NCBI GenBank assembly: GCA_964622305.1
Contig: CAZUPR010000043.1
Span: forward strand, 1-12,211
Source of the DNA: SKKY01 sp964622305
Lineage (GTDB): Bacteria > Bacillota > Peptococcia > Peptococcales > SKKY01
Direction of reading: 5' to 3'
Length of the DNA stretch: 12,211 nt
This document shows, piece by piece, positions 6,243-12,211 of the stretch. The notes below the pieces were generated by a model, which was not told where the DNA came from, ran no database searches, and saw only the letters and a program-made list of their open reading frames with translations. Within the stretch, counting starts at the first letter, position 1, and every line of letters starts with the position of its first letter. The position numbers and the translations under genes are program-made.

Positions 6243-7245
6243 CTGTCTCACCACTATCTATCTTATTCAAAATATCTTCTTTCATTTTTTCCAGATCACT
6301 AAAAGAAAGCAAATCTTGACCCTGATCAGAAAAAAATACATCTCCCACTGCAAAACGCCCTTTGTAGCCACAACCTTCACAATGAGGACAGGCTTCATCT
6401 GTCCCTGTGCATCTAAAACAAAGCTTCCTAATTAATTTTTGACTGACAATTCCTTTTAGGACTAAAAGAAGCTCTCTTTGGCTTATACCCAGCTCCTCCA
6501 TCCTGTTAATGGCAGTCCCTGCTGATTCTGTGTGCAGGGTGGCAAAAACTAAATGTCCAGTACCGGCTGCCCTGACTGCTGTTTTGGCTGACTCTTCATC
6601 TCTTATTTCGCCAATAACAATCAAATCCGGATCCTGCCTGAGACTTTCCCGCAAGATTATGCCATAGTCAAAACCCCTTTCCTTATCAACTTCAATCTGA
6701 TTAGCTTCATCCAAAAAGTATTCAATAGGTTCTTCGATAATTAAAATATTCCTTGCCTTGTTCCTCATTGAATTTATCAAGGTCATTTGGGTAGTAGTCT
6801 TGCCGGAGCCTGTTGTTCCCGTAAAAAGAAATAATCCTGATGGATAGAGAGTTATCCTCTCCAGCTTATCCATAGTTTCCCTGGTAAAACCCAGATCTTC
6901 TAATTTTTCCTGCAAATTTTGATTTTTTAAAATCCTAAGAACAAGCTTTTCTCCATAAATAGTTGGCATCAGAGAAAGTCTGATGCTGTAAAAAAATTCC
7001 TTGAAGGAATAAAGAAAGCGGCCTTTTTGAATTCCTCTCCTTTCACTTATATCCATTCCGGCTTTTAATTTGAGCCTGATTATGAGGGCCTCTTCTTCAT
7101 CCTTATCCAACTCTGCTTTAGGATATAAAAGGCCATCTCTTCTGAAACGAACCAGCATCCTGTTGCTCTTTGGTTCAAAATGAATATCAGACACCTTGCT
7201 CTCGATTGCTTCTTCAATTAGGATCTCTTCCATCTTCTTTTGCAT
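6211..7245 (-). CDS. comGA: ComGA/PilB/GspE-family assembly ATPase
   Basis: Cytoplasmic hexameric ATPase that powers pseudopilus assembly for DNA uptake. 344 residues, lacking the extra N-terminal MshEN-type domain of PilB/GspE and so close to ComGA in size. Visible motifs: Walker A GTTGSGKT (143-150), Asp box EEPIEYFLDE (171-180), Walker B LIVIGEIRD (208-216, Glu213), His box GTGHLVFATLHT (228-239), and a zinc-binding Cys cluster C276-x2-C279 ... C286-x2-C289-x2-C292. The ATG at 7245 has a strong AAGGGGGTGA ribosome binding site about 4-8 nt upstream; a second ATG at 7232 has none. It is the first gene of the minus-strand series and diverges from the peptidyl-prolyl isomerase gene, so the promoter must lie in 7246-7362. 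I cannot point to a convincing one. Confidence 0.95.
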   Translation of the reverse strand: MQKKMEEILIEEAIESKVSDIHFEPKSNRMLVRFRRDGLLYPKAELDKDEEEALIIRLKLKAGMDISERRGIQKGRFLYSFKEFFYSIRLSLMPTIYGEKLVLRILKNQNLQEKLEDLGFTRETMDKLERITLYPSGLFLFTGTTGSGKTTTQMTLINSMRNKARNILIIEEPIEYFLDEANQIEVDKERGFDYGIILRESLRQDPDLIVIGEIRDEESAKTAVRAAGTGHLVFATLHTESAGTAINRMEELGISQRELLLVLKGIVSQKLIRKLCFRCTGTDEACPHCEGCGYKGRFAVGDVFFSDQGQDLLSFSDLEKMKEDILNKIDSGETDVAEYKRNFI

Positions 7246-7295
7246 TTTCTCACCCCCTTACCATATGTTTCTAAGAGCCTCAGCCTTTTCCTAAG

Positions 7296-7324
7296 TAGAC
7301 AAGAAAAAAATCTTCTGATAACAT
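7296..7324 (+). promoter_or_regulatory. Candidate sigma-A promoter for the ppiC-ppaX-cdf operon
   Basis: TAGACA (7296-7301; one mismatch to TTGACA) and TAACAT (7319-7324; four of six to TATAAT) are separated by 17 bp. This would start transcription near 7331 and leave a short leader of about 30 nt with AGGAG before the ATG at 7363. This is a motif match only. Confidence 0.45.
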
Positions 7325-7362
7325 TAATTTTTAAGCAGAAATATATTTTAGGAGTGACGAAA

Positions 7363-8115
7363 ATGGATAATGAAAAGAAAATTTTAGCCAAAGTTGGCCA
7401 TAAAGAAATACTTCAAAGTGACGTAAATGATCTGCACAGGAGTGTTGGTCCAGAAAGGATTTTAGAATTTGCAAATCCAGAAGGACAAAAAGAACTCCTG
7501 GAAGAATTAATAGCCCAAGAATTACTTTTGCAAGACGCCCGTAACAAGAAGCTTGACCAAAGTCCAGAGTTTTTAAGGGAAGTGGAAAAAATACAAGAAA
7601 GTGTTTTGAAGCAGATTGCTTTAAAGGAATTACTAAAATCTGTTGAGGTAAGTGATGATTTTGTCAAAAACTATTACCAGGAAAATCCTCTTTCCTTTAA
7701 GGAAGAAGAAGCCTGGCAAGCCTCACATATTCTTGTAAATACGGCAGAAGAATCTGAAAAAATTTATCAGGAAATTCAGGCTGGAAAATCTTTTGCCCAG
7801 GCAGCTCTAGAATACTCCCAATGTCCATCCAAGAACCAAGGAGGCAATTTGGGCTTCTTTACTGCTGGAAAAATGGTTGCTGAATTTGAAAATTGTGTAA
7901 AAGAAATGACTAAGGGCGAAATTAGAGAAGGCGTAGAAAGCCAATTTGGCTGGCACCTGATTCAACTAACCGACAAGAAGGAAGCAGGCATGATTCCTTT
8001 TGAGCAAATCAAGGATGAATTGAAAAAGCAACTTCTTTTGATTCACCAGGAAAAGGCCTATATTGAGAAAGGCCAGGAGCTTAAAAAAACTATTCCTGTT
8101 GAATACTATGAGTAA
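7363..8115 (+). CDS. Cytoplasmic parvulin-type peptidyl-prolyl isomerase
   Basis: Predicted to catalyse cis-trans isomerisation of X-Pro bonds and assist protein folding. 250 residues: an N-terminal helical SurA/trigger-factor-like chaperone region (about 10-110) and a PpiC rotamase domain (117-204) with hallmark segments ASHILV (His122), GGNLGFF (160-166) and FGWHLIQL (His198), plus Cys154 in the pocket; then a C-terminal helix. There is no signal peptide or lipobox, unlike PrsA, so it should be cytoplasmic. I chose ATG 7363 because TAGGAG lies 8 nt upstream; longer upstream in-frame extensions encode unconserved residues over the promoter region. It overlaps the next gene by 8 nt. The domain call is firm; clients are unknown. 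Confidence 0.9.
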   Translation: MDNEKKILAKVGHKEILQSDVNDLHRSVGPERILEFANPEGQKELLEELIAQELLLQDARNKKLDQSPEFLREVEKIQESVLKQIALKELLKSVEVSDDFVKNYYQENPLSFKEEEAWQASHILVNTAEESEKIYQEIQAGKSFAQAALEYSQCPSKNQGGNLGFFTAGKMVAEFENCVKEMTKGEIREGVESQFGWHLIQLTDKKEAGMIPFEQIKDELKKQLLLIHQEKAYIEKGQELKKTIPVEYYE

Positions 8116-8752
8116 TATTGATACCGTACTTTTTGATTTAGACGGAACCTTAATCGACACTAATAAACTTATTATTGAGTCCTTTCACTATGCACTGGAT
8201 CAAATGTACCAGGAAAGTGCCGATATAGAAGCCATAACATCTTCTTTTGGCAAGCCCCTCAATGAGGCTTTCAGACCTATGGCAAAAAGCGAGCAAGATA
8301 TTGATGAATTGATCAGGCTTTTTAGGGTCTATAACTTTGCCCGCCACGATGATTATGTAGAAATATTTCCTGGCGTTGAGGAAGTTATTGTCAGACTTAA
8401 AGAAAAAAAGTTTAAAACAGGAATTGTTACCTCTAAATTAAACAAAATGGCCAAAAGAGGACTCAACCTTTTTGGCCTGGAAAAATATATTGATGTTTGT
8501 ATTGGTGCCGATGATACCAGTATCCACAAACCAGATCCTTTTCCTGTTTTAGAGTGTTTGCGCAGACTGGATTCAAAAGGCCAAAACTCTTTTATGGTTG
8601 GCGACAGTCCCTATGATATTACGGCAGGCAGACTTTCTGGCTGTAAAACTGTTTTTGTAAACTACTCTATGGTAAGTATTGACAGGGAAAAGCTGGAAGC
8701 TGATTATCTAATAGATCATATGATTGATCTTGCTGAGATTTTAAAAATATAA
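8108..8752 (+). CDS. ppaX: HAD-superfamily phosphatase, PpaX/Gph-like
   Basis: Small-molecule phosphohydrolase of the haloacid dehalogenase superfamily. In B. subtilis PpaX hydrolyses pyrophosphate, while close relatives (Gph) use phosphoglycolate. 214 residues with all four HAD motifs: Asp10/Asp12 (LFDLDGTLIDTN), Thr108 (IVTSK), Lys141 (HKPDP) and Asp166/Asp170 (MVGDSPYD). A C1-type cap lies about 18-85. The opening NIDTVLFDLDGTLIDTNKLI is very close to PpaX as I recall it. The ATG overlaps the previous stop (ATGAGTAA) and has no ribosome binding site of its own, so it is probably translated by coupling; TTG at 8099 is an alternative. Substrate is inferred and could be PPi or phosphoglycolate. 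Confidence 0.85.
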   Translation: MSNIDTVLFDLDGTLIDTNKLIIESFHYALDQMYQESADIEAITSSFGKPLNEAFRPMAKSEQDIDELIRLFRVYNFARHDDYVEIFPGVEEVIVRLKEKKFKTGIVTSKLNKMAKRGLNLFGLEKYIDVCIGADDTSIHKPDPFPVLECLRRLDSKGQNSFMVGDSPYDITAGRLSGCKTVFVNYSMVSIDREKLEADYLIDHMIDLAEILKI

Positions 8753-8765
8753 ATTGGGAAGATAC

Positions 8766-9656
8766 ATGATGGATATTTCAAGATTTAAGGAAATTAAAAA
8801 GGTTCTCTGGATTATACTTTTTGCCAACCTCTTAGTAGCCCTGGCAAAAATTTTTCTGGGTATTTTTATAAAAAGCGCCAGTGTTCTTTCTGACGGCTTT
8901 CATTCCTTATCTGATGCCTCATCTAATGTGGTTGGAATTATAGGCACAGGACTTGCGTCAAAACCCAAGGATGATGACCATCCTTATGGACACCATAAAT
9001 TTGAAACCCTAACAAGCCTTTTAATTGTAGCCATGCTCTTTTATATAGCTCTTAAGCTAATTTATTCTTCATTATTAAAATTTGCCAATCCTGTGAGCCC
9101 GGAAATTTCTCAACTGACCTTTATCATCATGGTCTCCACCCTCCTGGTAAATATTCTGGTGGCAAACTACGAGCAAAAAAAAGGCCAGGAATTAAAGAGT
9201 ATGATTTTAACTGCTGATTCTGCCCACACAAGAAGCGATGTTTTTATAAGCCTGGGAGTAATTGCTACTCTGGCAGCCTTAAAATTAGGGGCGCCAGTAA
9301 TCATTGACCCTATAGCATCTATCTTAGTTTCTCTCCTGGTCCTGCATGCGGCCTGGCGTATTTATAAGGAAGCCAGTGGCGTTCTTCTGGATTCAGCTAT
9401 GGTAGATGAATCTCTTGTAAGAGAGCTGGTAATGGCTCAGGCGGGAGTCCTGGGTGTCCATAAGATAAGAAGCCGTGGTTCAATGGACATTATCCATATT
9501 GATATGCATGTAGAGGCCAATCCACAGATGTCATTAAAAGCGGCTCATGATTTGGCCGACCAGATTGAAGATTGTCTAAGAAATGAATTTGAAACCCTAC
9601 TGGATCTTACCGTACATATGGAGCCATGGGATGACAAGATTGAGCAAAAAAAATAG
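8766..9656 (+). CDS. Cation diffusion facilitator family transporter
   Basis: Membrane antiporter that exports divalent metal ions (Zn2+ and relatives) in exchange for protons. 296 residues: six hydrophobic segments in the first 200 residues, then a soluble ferredoxin-like metal-sensing domain (211-289) rich in His (233, 244, 248, 261, 284). The transport-site pattern is His46/Asp50 in helix 2 (GFHSLSD) and His154/Asp158 in helix 5 (SAHTRSD); the loop DDDHPYGHHKFE is the family signature. An HDHD site is usual for zinc-selective members, whereas FieF/YiiP has DDHD. ATG 8766 is preferred (GGGAAG upstream); TTG 8754 and ATG 8769 are alternatives. The gene starts 13 nt after ppaX and ends in a hairpin. 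Confidence 0.92.
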   Translation: MMDISRFKEIKKVLWIILFANLLVALAKIFLGIFIKSASVLSDGFHSLSDASSNVVGIIGTGLASKPKDDDHPYGHHKFETLTSLLIVAMLFYIALKLIYSSLLKFANPVSPEISQLTFIIMVSTLLVNILVANYEQKKGQELKSMILTADSAHTRSDVFISLGVIATLAALKLGAPVIIDPIASILVSLLVLHAAWRIYKEASGVLLDSAMVDESLVRELVMAQAGVLGVHKIRSRGSMDIIHIDMHVEANPQMSLKAAHDLADQIEDCLRNEFETLLDLTVHMEPWDDKIEQKK

Positions 9657-9684
9657 CATCGCAGACCCCCTAGTCCACGATGCT
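9655..9684 (+). terminator. Stem-loop at the end of the ppiC-ppaX-cdf operon
   Basis: Inverted repeat AGCATCG (9655-9661) / CGATGCT (9678-9684), continued by a CA/CA internal loop and a GAC/GTC inner stem around a CCCCTA loop. Four T follow (9684-9687), then A-rich sequence, so it is a modest intrinsic terminator on the plus strand. Eight A precede it (9646-9653), giving a T-run on the other strand, so it could act in both directions. The hairpin overlaps the CDF stop codon. Confidence 0.55.
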
Positions 9685-9824
9685 TTTAAAAAATAATCAT
9701 TACAGGCAAAATTAGAGAAAATAAGAAATACCTAATAGTGATGTTATAAGTATACCCTCTTACTTTCTTTCTTAAAACTGTTTTCCCGAAAAATTTTTAG
9801 TAAATTTACAGGAGGTTCAAATTT
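9685..9824 (+). promoter_or_regulatory. Leader of the rhodanese-nadE operon
   Basis: A 140-nt AT-rich stretch between the hairpin and the rhodanese gene must hold the promoter for the rhodanese and nadE genes. I find no good -35/-10 pair; TTATAA (9744-9749) and TATACC (9751-9756) are only -10-like. A perfect 10-bp palindrome GTAAATTTAC (9800-9809) touches the strong AGGAGG ribosome binding site (9810-9815), which is 9 nt before the ATG. No riboswitch-like structure is evident. Confidence 0.35.
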
Positions 9825-10202
9825 ATGTACAACTTAGTCAATCTGATACTCTTAATTGTAATTGCTTATCAAATCAGAACCATCTATCTCAGCTTCAGAG
9901 CACCTAATATTATTCCAGAGGAATTATCCGCTTTAAAAAAGGAAAGTAAGGGTAAAGTTGAAGTAATTGATGTCCGTTCAATTAGCCGCTTTAGAAAAGA
10001 AAACATTAAAGGTTCTAAGAATGTTCCTATGAGCCAGGTTAATGATTACACAATGGGTATGAGGAAGGACAGAACATATGTCTTTTTATCACAAAATGGA
10101 ACTCAAACAGGCAGAGTAATAAGTCGTTTAGTTAAAGAAGGTTACAGCGTATATAATTTAAAGGGCGGCTTTAGAGCCTGGAAAAAATACCGGGGAGAAT
10201 GA
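9825..10202 (+). CDS. Membrane-anchored rhodanese-like protein lacking the catalytic Cys
   Basis: 125 residues: an N-terminal hydrophobic segment (about 4-23) that should anchor it in the membrane, then a single rhodanese domain (about 31-123). Domain landmarks are present: EVIDVRSISRFRKENIKGSKNVPMSQV (47-72) corresponds to the 'DvR...f..gHI.GAiNvP' motif, and YNLKGGFRAWKK (110-121) to 'v..L.GG...W'. The active loop, normally CRSGNRS or similar, reads SQNGTQT with Ser89 in the Cys position. The protein has no Cys at all, so classical persulfide-forming sulfurtransferase activity is not expected. It may bind sulfur anions, phosphate or a protein partner instead. The start is clear from AGGAGG at 9810. 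nadE follows after 4 nt, and its ribosome binding site lies in this gene's last codons. Confidence 0.85.
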   Translation: MYNLVNLILLIVIAYQIRTIYLSFRAPNIIPEELSALKKESKGKVEVIDVRSISRFRKENIKGSKNVPMSQVNDYTMGMRKDRTYVFLSQNGTQTGRVISRLVKEGYSVYNLKGGFRAWKKYRGE

Positions 10203-10206
10203 TCCT

Positions 10207-12138
10207 ATGCAAGACATGAATTTTTTAAGAGTGGCCGCTGCACTTGCCCAAGAAAAAATTGCTGACCCCAGCTACAATGGTCAAAAAATAAAAGAGCTGT
10301 GGGAAACTCTGGAAGATGAAAAGGCAGACCTTATTCTTTTTCCAGAACTTGCCTTGCCCTCATATTCAGCAGCAGATCTTTTTTTACAAGAAGAACTCTA
10401 CCTTTCTTCTCTTGAAGCTCTTAATGATTTGCTTCTCTTCTCTAAGAAAATGCACTCCCTTGCCATAATATCTACTTATATCAGATACGAAGATAAGCAG
10501 CTTATAGTTGCTGCCCTTCTTTACAGAGGACAAATCCTTGCTTTTATACCAAAAACCTATCTGGCTAAAGATTCATTTTTTCAGGAAGAAAGATTTTTTA
10601 TCTCAGCCGATGATTTGCCAAAAGATGCCAGCATAAGTTTATTTGGACAAGATATTCCCCTGGGACATTTTATAATCCAGGATAAAGCACAGTCCTTTTC
10701 TTTTGGCCTGGAAATTGGCAGCGATTTGTGGGCTCCTCTGCCCCCATCTTCCTTTTTATATCTGCAAGGCGCAGACTTAATCTTTAATCCTGCAGCTCTT
10801 CCAGCCGGCATTGCAAAAAAGGACTATCTTCATGAACTGATAAAACAACAAAGCGCCCGCTTTAATGGTGCCTACATATTTGCATCAGCAGGACCCGGCC
10901 AGTCTACTACAGATTATGTTATGAGTGGAAGCTGCCTGATTGCTGAAAATGGGAATATTCTTGCGGGAAATTCGAGTTTACAGAGAGAATCTGCTTATAT
11001 TATTGCCGATATTGATTTGGATATACTGGCATCACAAAGAAGAAATAACAGCCACCTTGTCCGCTCACAAAAAGAGGCAAGAAAAATAAAAGACTTCCCA
11101 ACTATAAGGGTTAGTTTTGACTTCCAAAAAAAAAAGAATCTTAAAAGAAAAGTAAACCCCAGCCCCTTTGTAACTGATGATAAAAAAGAAATGGACAAAA
11201 GATGTCAGTTGGCAAAGGAAATTCTGACTCATGGCTTGGCTAAAAGACTCCAGTCTACTGGAATAAAAAAGCTAATTCTAGGTCTTTCAGGTGGTCTTGA
11301 CTCAAGCCTGGCCCTTCTTTTAAGTTTAGAGAGCCTGGCCCTCCTTGGTTTTCCGGCAGAAAACCTTATTGGTGTTACTATGCCCGGCTTTGGAACCAGC
11401 CAAATAACCCTAAATAACTCCAGAAAGCTTGGCAAAGAGCTGGGAATAACTTTTAAAGAAATTGATATAAAAAATATTTGCCTAGAACACTTTAAGCTTA
11501 TAGGCCATGATCCGGAAAAGTATGATTTAACTTATGAAAATGTTCAGGCCAGACAAAGAACTGAACTATTAATGAACTTAGCCAATAAAGAAGGAGCACT
11601 TCTTGTAGGCAGTGGCAGTATTTCTGAACTGGCCCTGGGCTGGGCTACCTATAACGGCGATCATATGTCCATGTATGCCCTTAATTCCAATTTACCAAAA
11701 ACTATGGCCAGATCTCTCCTGGAATGGATGGCTGAGCAGGGCTCGGAAAAATTATCCCTTATTCTTAAGGAAATACTGAACACCCCGGTCTCACCCGAGC
11801 TTCTACCCCTTGATTCCAAGGGAGAGATTCAACAAAAAACTGAAGATTCTCTTGGCCCCTACCAGGTACACGACTTCTTCTTATATAATTTTTTAAAGTA
11901 TGGCTACAGGCCAGAAAAGTTGCTTTTCCTGGCCCAGGAAGCTTTTAAAGGTGCTTACTCTGAAGAAAGCCTGCTCATCTGGCTCAAAACTTTCTTAAGA
12001 AGGTTCTTTAGTCAACAGTTCAAGCGTTCCTGTATGCCTGATGGCCCATCTTTGGGTTCAATCAGCCTTTCTCCCAGAGGAGGCCTCAAAATGCCCTCAG
12101 ATGCACATGCCCATATCTGGCTGGAAAAACTAAATTGA
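10207..12138 (+). CDS. nadE: NAD+ synthetase with degenerate glutaminase domain
   Basis: Last step of NAD biosynthesis: amidation of deamido-NAD+ with ATP. 643 residues, the size of the long, fused bacterial NadE. The N-terminal nitrilase-type glutaminase domain (about 5-290) has Glu47 (FPELALPSY) and Lys116 (FIPKTYL), but the nucleophile position is Gly171 (LEIGSDLW where the family has ICEDLW); the neighbouring Glu is also Ser. The spacing of 47, 116 and 171 is the same as Glu52, Lys121 and Cys176 of M. tuberculosis NadE. The C-terminal synthetase domain (about 335-643) looks intact: P-loop SGGLDSS (361-367), ENVQARQRTELL, SELALGWATYNGDHMSMY, LPKT and QQFKRSCMPDGP...SPRGG. Ser471 stands where GTGD usually has Asp. 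It probably uses free ammonia. ATG 10207 has GGGGAG 9 nt upstream. The TGA stop is part of a downstream repeat. Confidence 0.93.
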   Translation: MQDMNFLRVAAALAQEKIADPSYNGQKIKELWETLEDEKADLILFPELALPSYSAADLFLQEELYLSSLEALNDLLLFSKKMHSLAIISTYIRYEDKQLIVAALLYRGQILAFIPKTYLAKDSFFQEERFFISADDLPKDASISLFGQDIPLGHFIIQDKAQSFSFGLEIGSDLWAPLPPSSFLYLQGADLIFNPAALPAGIAKKDYLHELIKQQSARFNGAYIFASAGPGQSTTDYVMSGSCLIAENGNILAGNSSLQRESAYIIADIDLDILASQRRNNSHLVRSQKEARKIKDFPTIRVSFDFQKKKNLKRKVNPSPFVTDDKKEMDKRCQLAKEILTHGLAKRLQSTGIKKLILGLSGGLDSSLALLLSLESLALLGFPAENLIGVTMPGFGTSQITLNNSRKLGKELGITFKEIDIKNICLEHFKLIGHDPEKYDLTYENVQARQRTELLMNLANKEGALLVGSGSISELALGWATYNGDHMSMYALNSNLPKTMARSLLEWMAEQGSEKLSLILKEILNTPVSPELLPLDSKGEIQQKTEDSLGPYQVHDFFLYNFLKYGYRPEKLLFLAQEAFKGAYSEESLLIWLKTFLRRFFSQQFKRSCMPDGPSLGSISLSPRGGLKMPSDAHAHIWLEKLN

Positions 12139-12157
12139 TACATTTGTGATACATTTG
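12136..12157 (+). repeat. 11-bp tandem direct repeat (two perfect copies)
   Basis: TGATACATTTG occurs twice without a gap, at 12136-12146 and 12147-12157. The first copy supplies the nadE stop codon TGA, and the second runs into the left arm of the palindrome. This could be the edge duplication of an inserted element or a replication-slippage product. Confidence 0.9.
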
Positions 12158-12201
12158 GGGACGCAACATTCTGTCCGAACAGAATGTTGCGTCCCCAAAT
12201 G
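12152..12201 (+). repeat. Perfect 23-bp-arm palindrome, REP-like or miniature element
   Basis: The left arm at 12152-12174 (begins CATTTGGGGACGCAAC) is exactly complementary to the right arm at 12179-12201, around a 4-nt loop CCGA. There is no mismatch in 23 pairs. Palindromes with a TTTGGGGACG outer sequence are, to my knowledge, common dispersed repeats in Bacillota and related genomes, often linked with IS200-like (REP-associated tyrosine) transposases. No transposase is in the window. The hairpin could also stop transcription after nadE, but no T-run follows. Confidence 0.8.
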
Positions 12202-12211
12202 CAAATTATTT

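Noticed and set aside
5998..6435. Open frame of 145 codons on the plus strand opposite comGA/comGB
   Set aside because: It lies antisense over two well-conserved genes, has no ribosome binding site, and its translation has low-complexity Ser/Leu content typical of an antisense shadow.
2426..7245. Type II secretion or diderm type IV pilus cluster
   Set aside because: No PilT, PilM-N-O-Q or secretin is present. The ATPase lacks the long N-terminal domain, and gene order and the comGD/comGG-like sequences fit comG better. Not fully excluded.
7246..7362. ComK-box or other competence operator upstream of comGA
   Set aside because: No AAAA-N5-TTTT pair with the right spacing and no clear operator; only short direct repeats (CTTAG) are seen.
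9685..9824. Riboswitch in the leader of the rhodanese-nadE operon
   Set aside because: No multi-stem conserved core recognisable and the leader is largely unstructured AT-rich sequence.
10207..12138. nadE as a pseudogene
   Set aside because: The frame is intact over 643 codons, the length is normal and the synthetase motifs are conserved; only glutaminase residues are altered.
12152..12201. CRISPR repeat or attachment site
   Set aside because: Single palindrome, no repeat-spacer series, no tRNA and no integrase nearby.

Overview
The window is ordinary, gene-dense, AT-rich chromosome from a low-GC Bacillota-type bacterium. The gene order aroQ-pepP-efp beside a comG-like cluster resembles Bacillus subtilis. 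The efp-Asp23 neighbourhood, the ammonia/NAD genes and a TTTGGGGACG-type palindrome would suit an anaerobic clostridial or Halanaerobiales-like organism. The lineage is an inference, not something the sequence proves.

Left part (1-7245, all minus strand, read right to left). This is one long, tightly packed gene series: comGA (assembly ATPase), comGB (membrane platform), comGC (major pseudopilin), comC/pilD (prepilin peptidase), comGD, comGE, comGF and comGG (minor pseudopilins), then aroQ (type II dehydroquinase), pepP (Xaa-Pro aminopeptidase), efp (elongation factor P) and the start of an Asp23/Gls24-family gene cut by the window edge. Most junctions overlap by 8-43 nt, so translational coupling is likely. 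The first eight genes together encode a complete DNA-uptake or type IV pilus-like machine: motor, platform, pilins and the processing peptidase. A hairpin and an extended -10 candidate separate comGG from the aroQ-pepP-efp housekeeping block.

Middle part (7246-9684, plus strand). A divergent intergenic region with a plausible sigma-A promoter leads into a three-gene operon: a cytoplasmic parvulin-type peptidyl-prolyl isomerase, a PpaX/Gph-like HAD phosphatase (8-nt overlap) and a cation diffusion facilitator. It ends in a hairpin that overlaps the last stop codon.

Right part (9685-12211, plus strand). A 140-nt leader precedes a membrane-anchored rhodanese-like protein and, 4 nt later, a long NAD+ synthetase with a nitrilase-type glutaminase domain. 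Both carry a notable lesion. The rhodanese has Ser where the catalytic Cys should be, with no Cys anywhere in the protein. The NadE glutaminase keeps its Glu and Lys but has Gly in place of the catalytic Cys, which predicts an ammonia-dependent enzyme. After the nadE stop comes an 11-bp tandem repeat and a perfect 23-bp-arm palindrome, resembling a REP-type or miniature mobile element.

I see no phage, CRISPR, RNA gene or clearly new multi-gene system. The strongest leads are the altered NadE, the adjacent Cys-less rhodanese, the prepilin peptidase gene inside the comG operon, and the palindromic element at the right edge.
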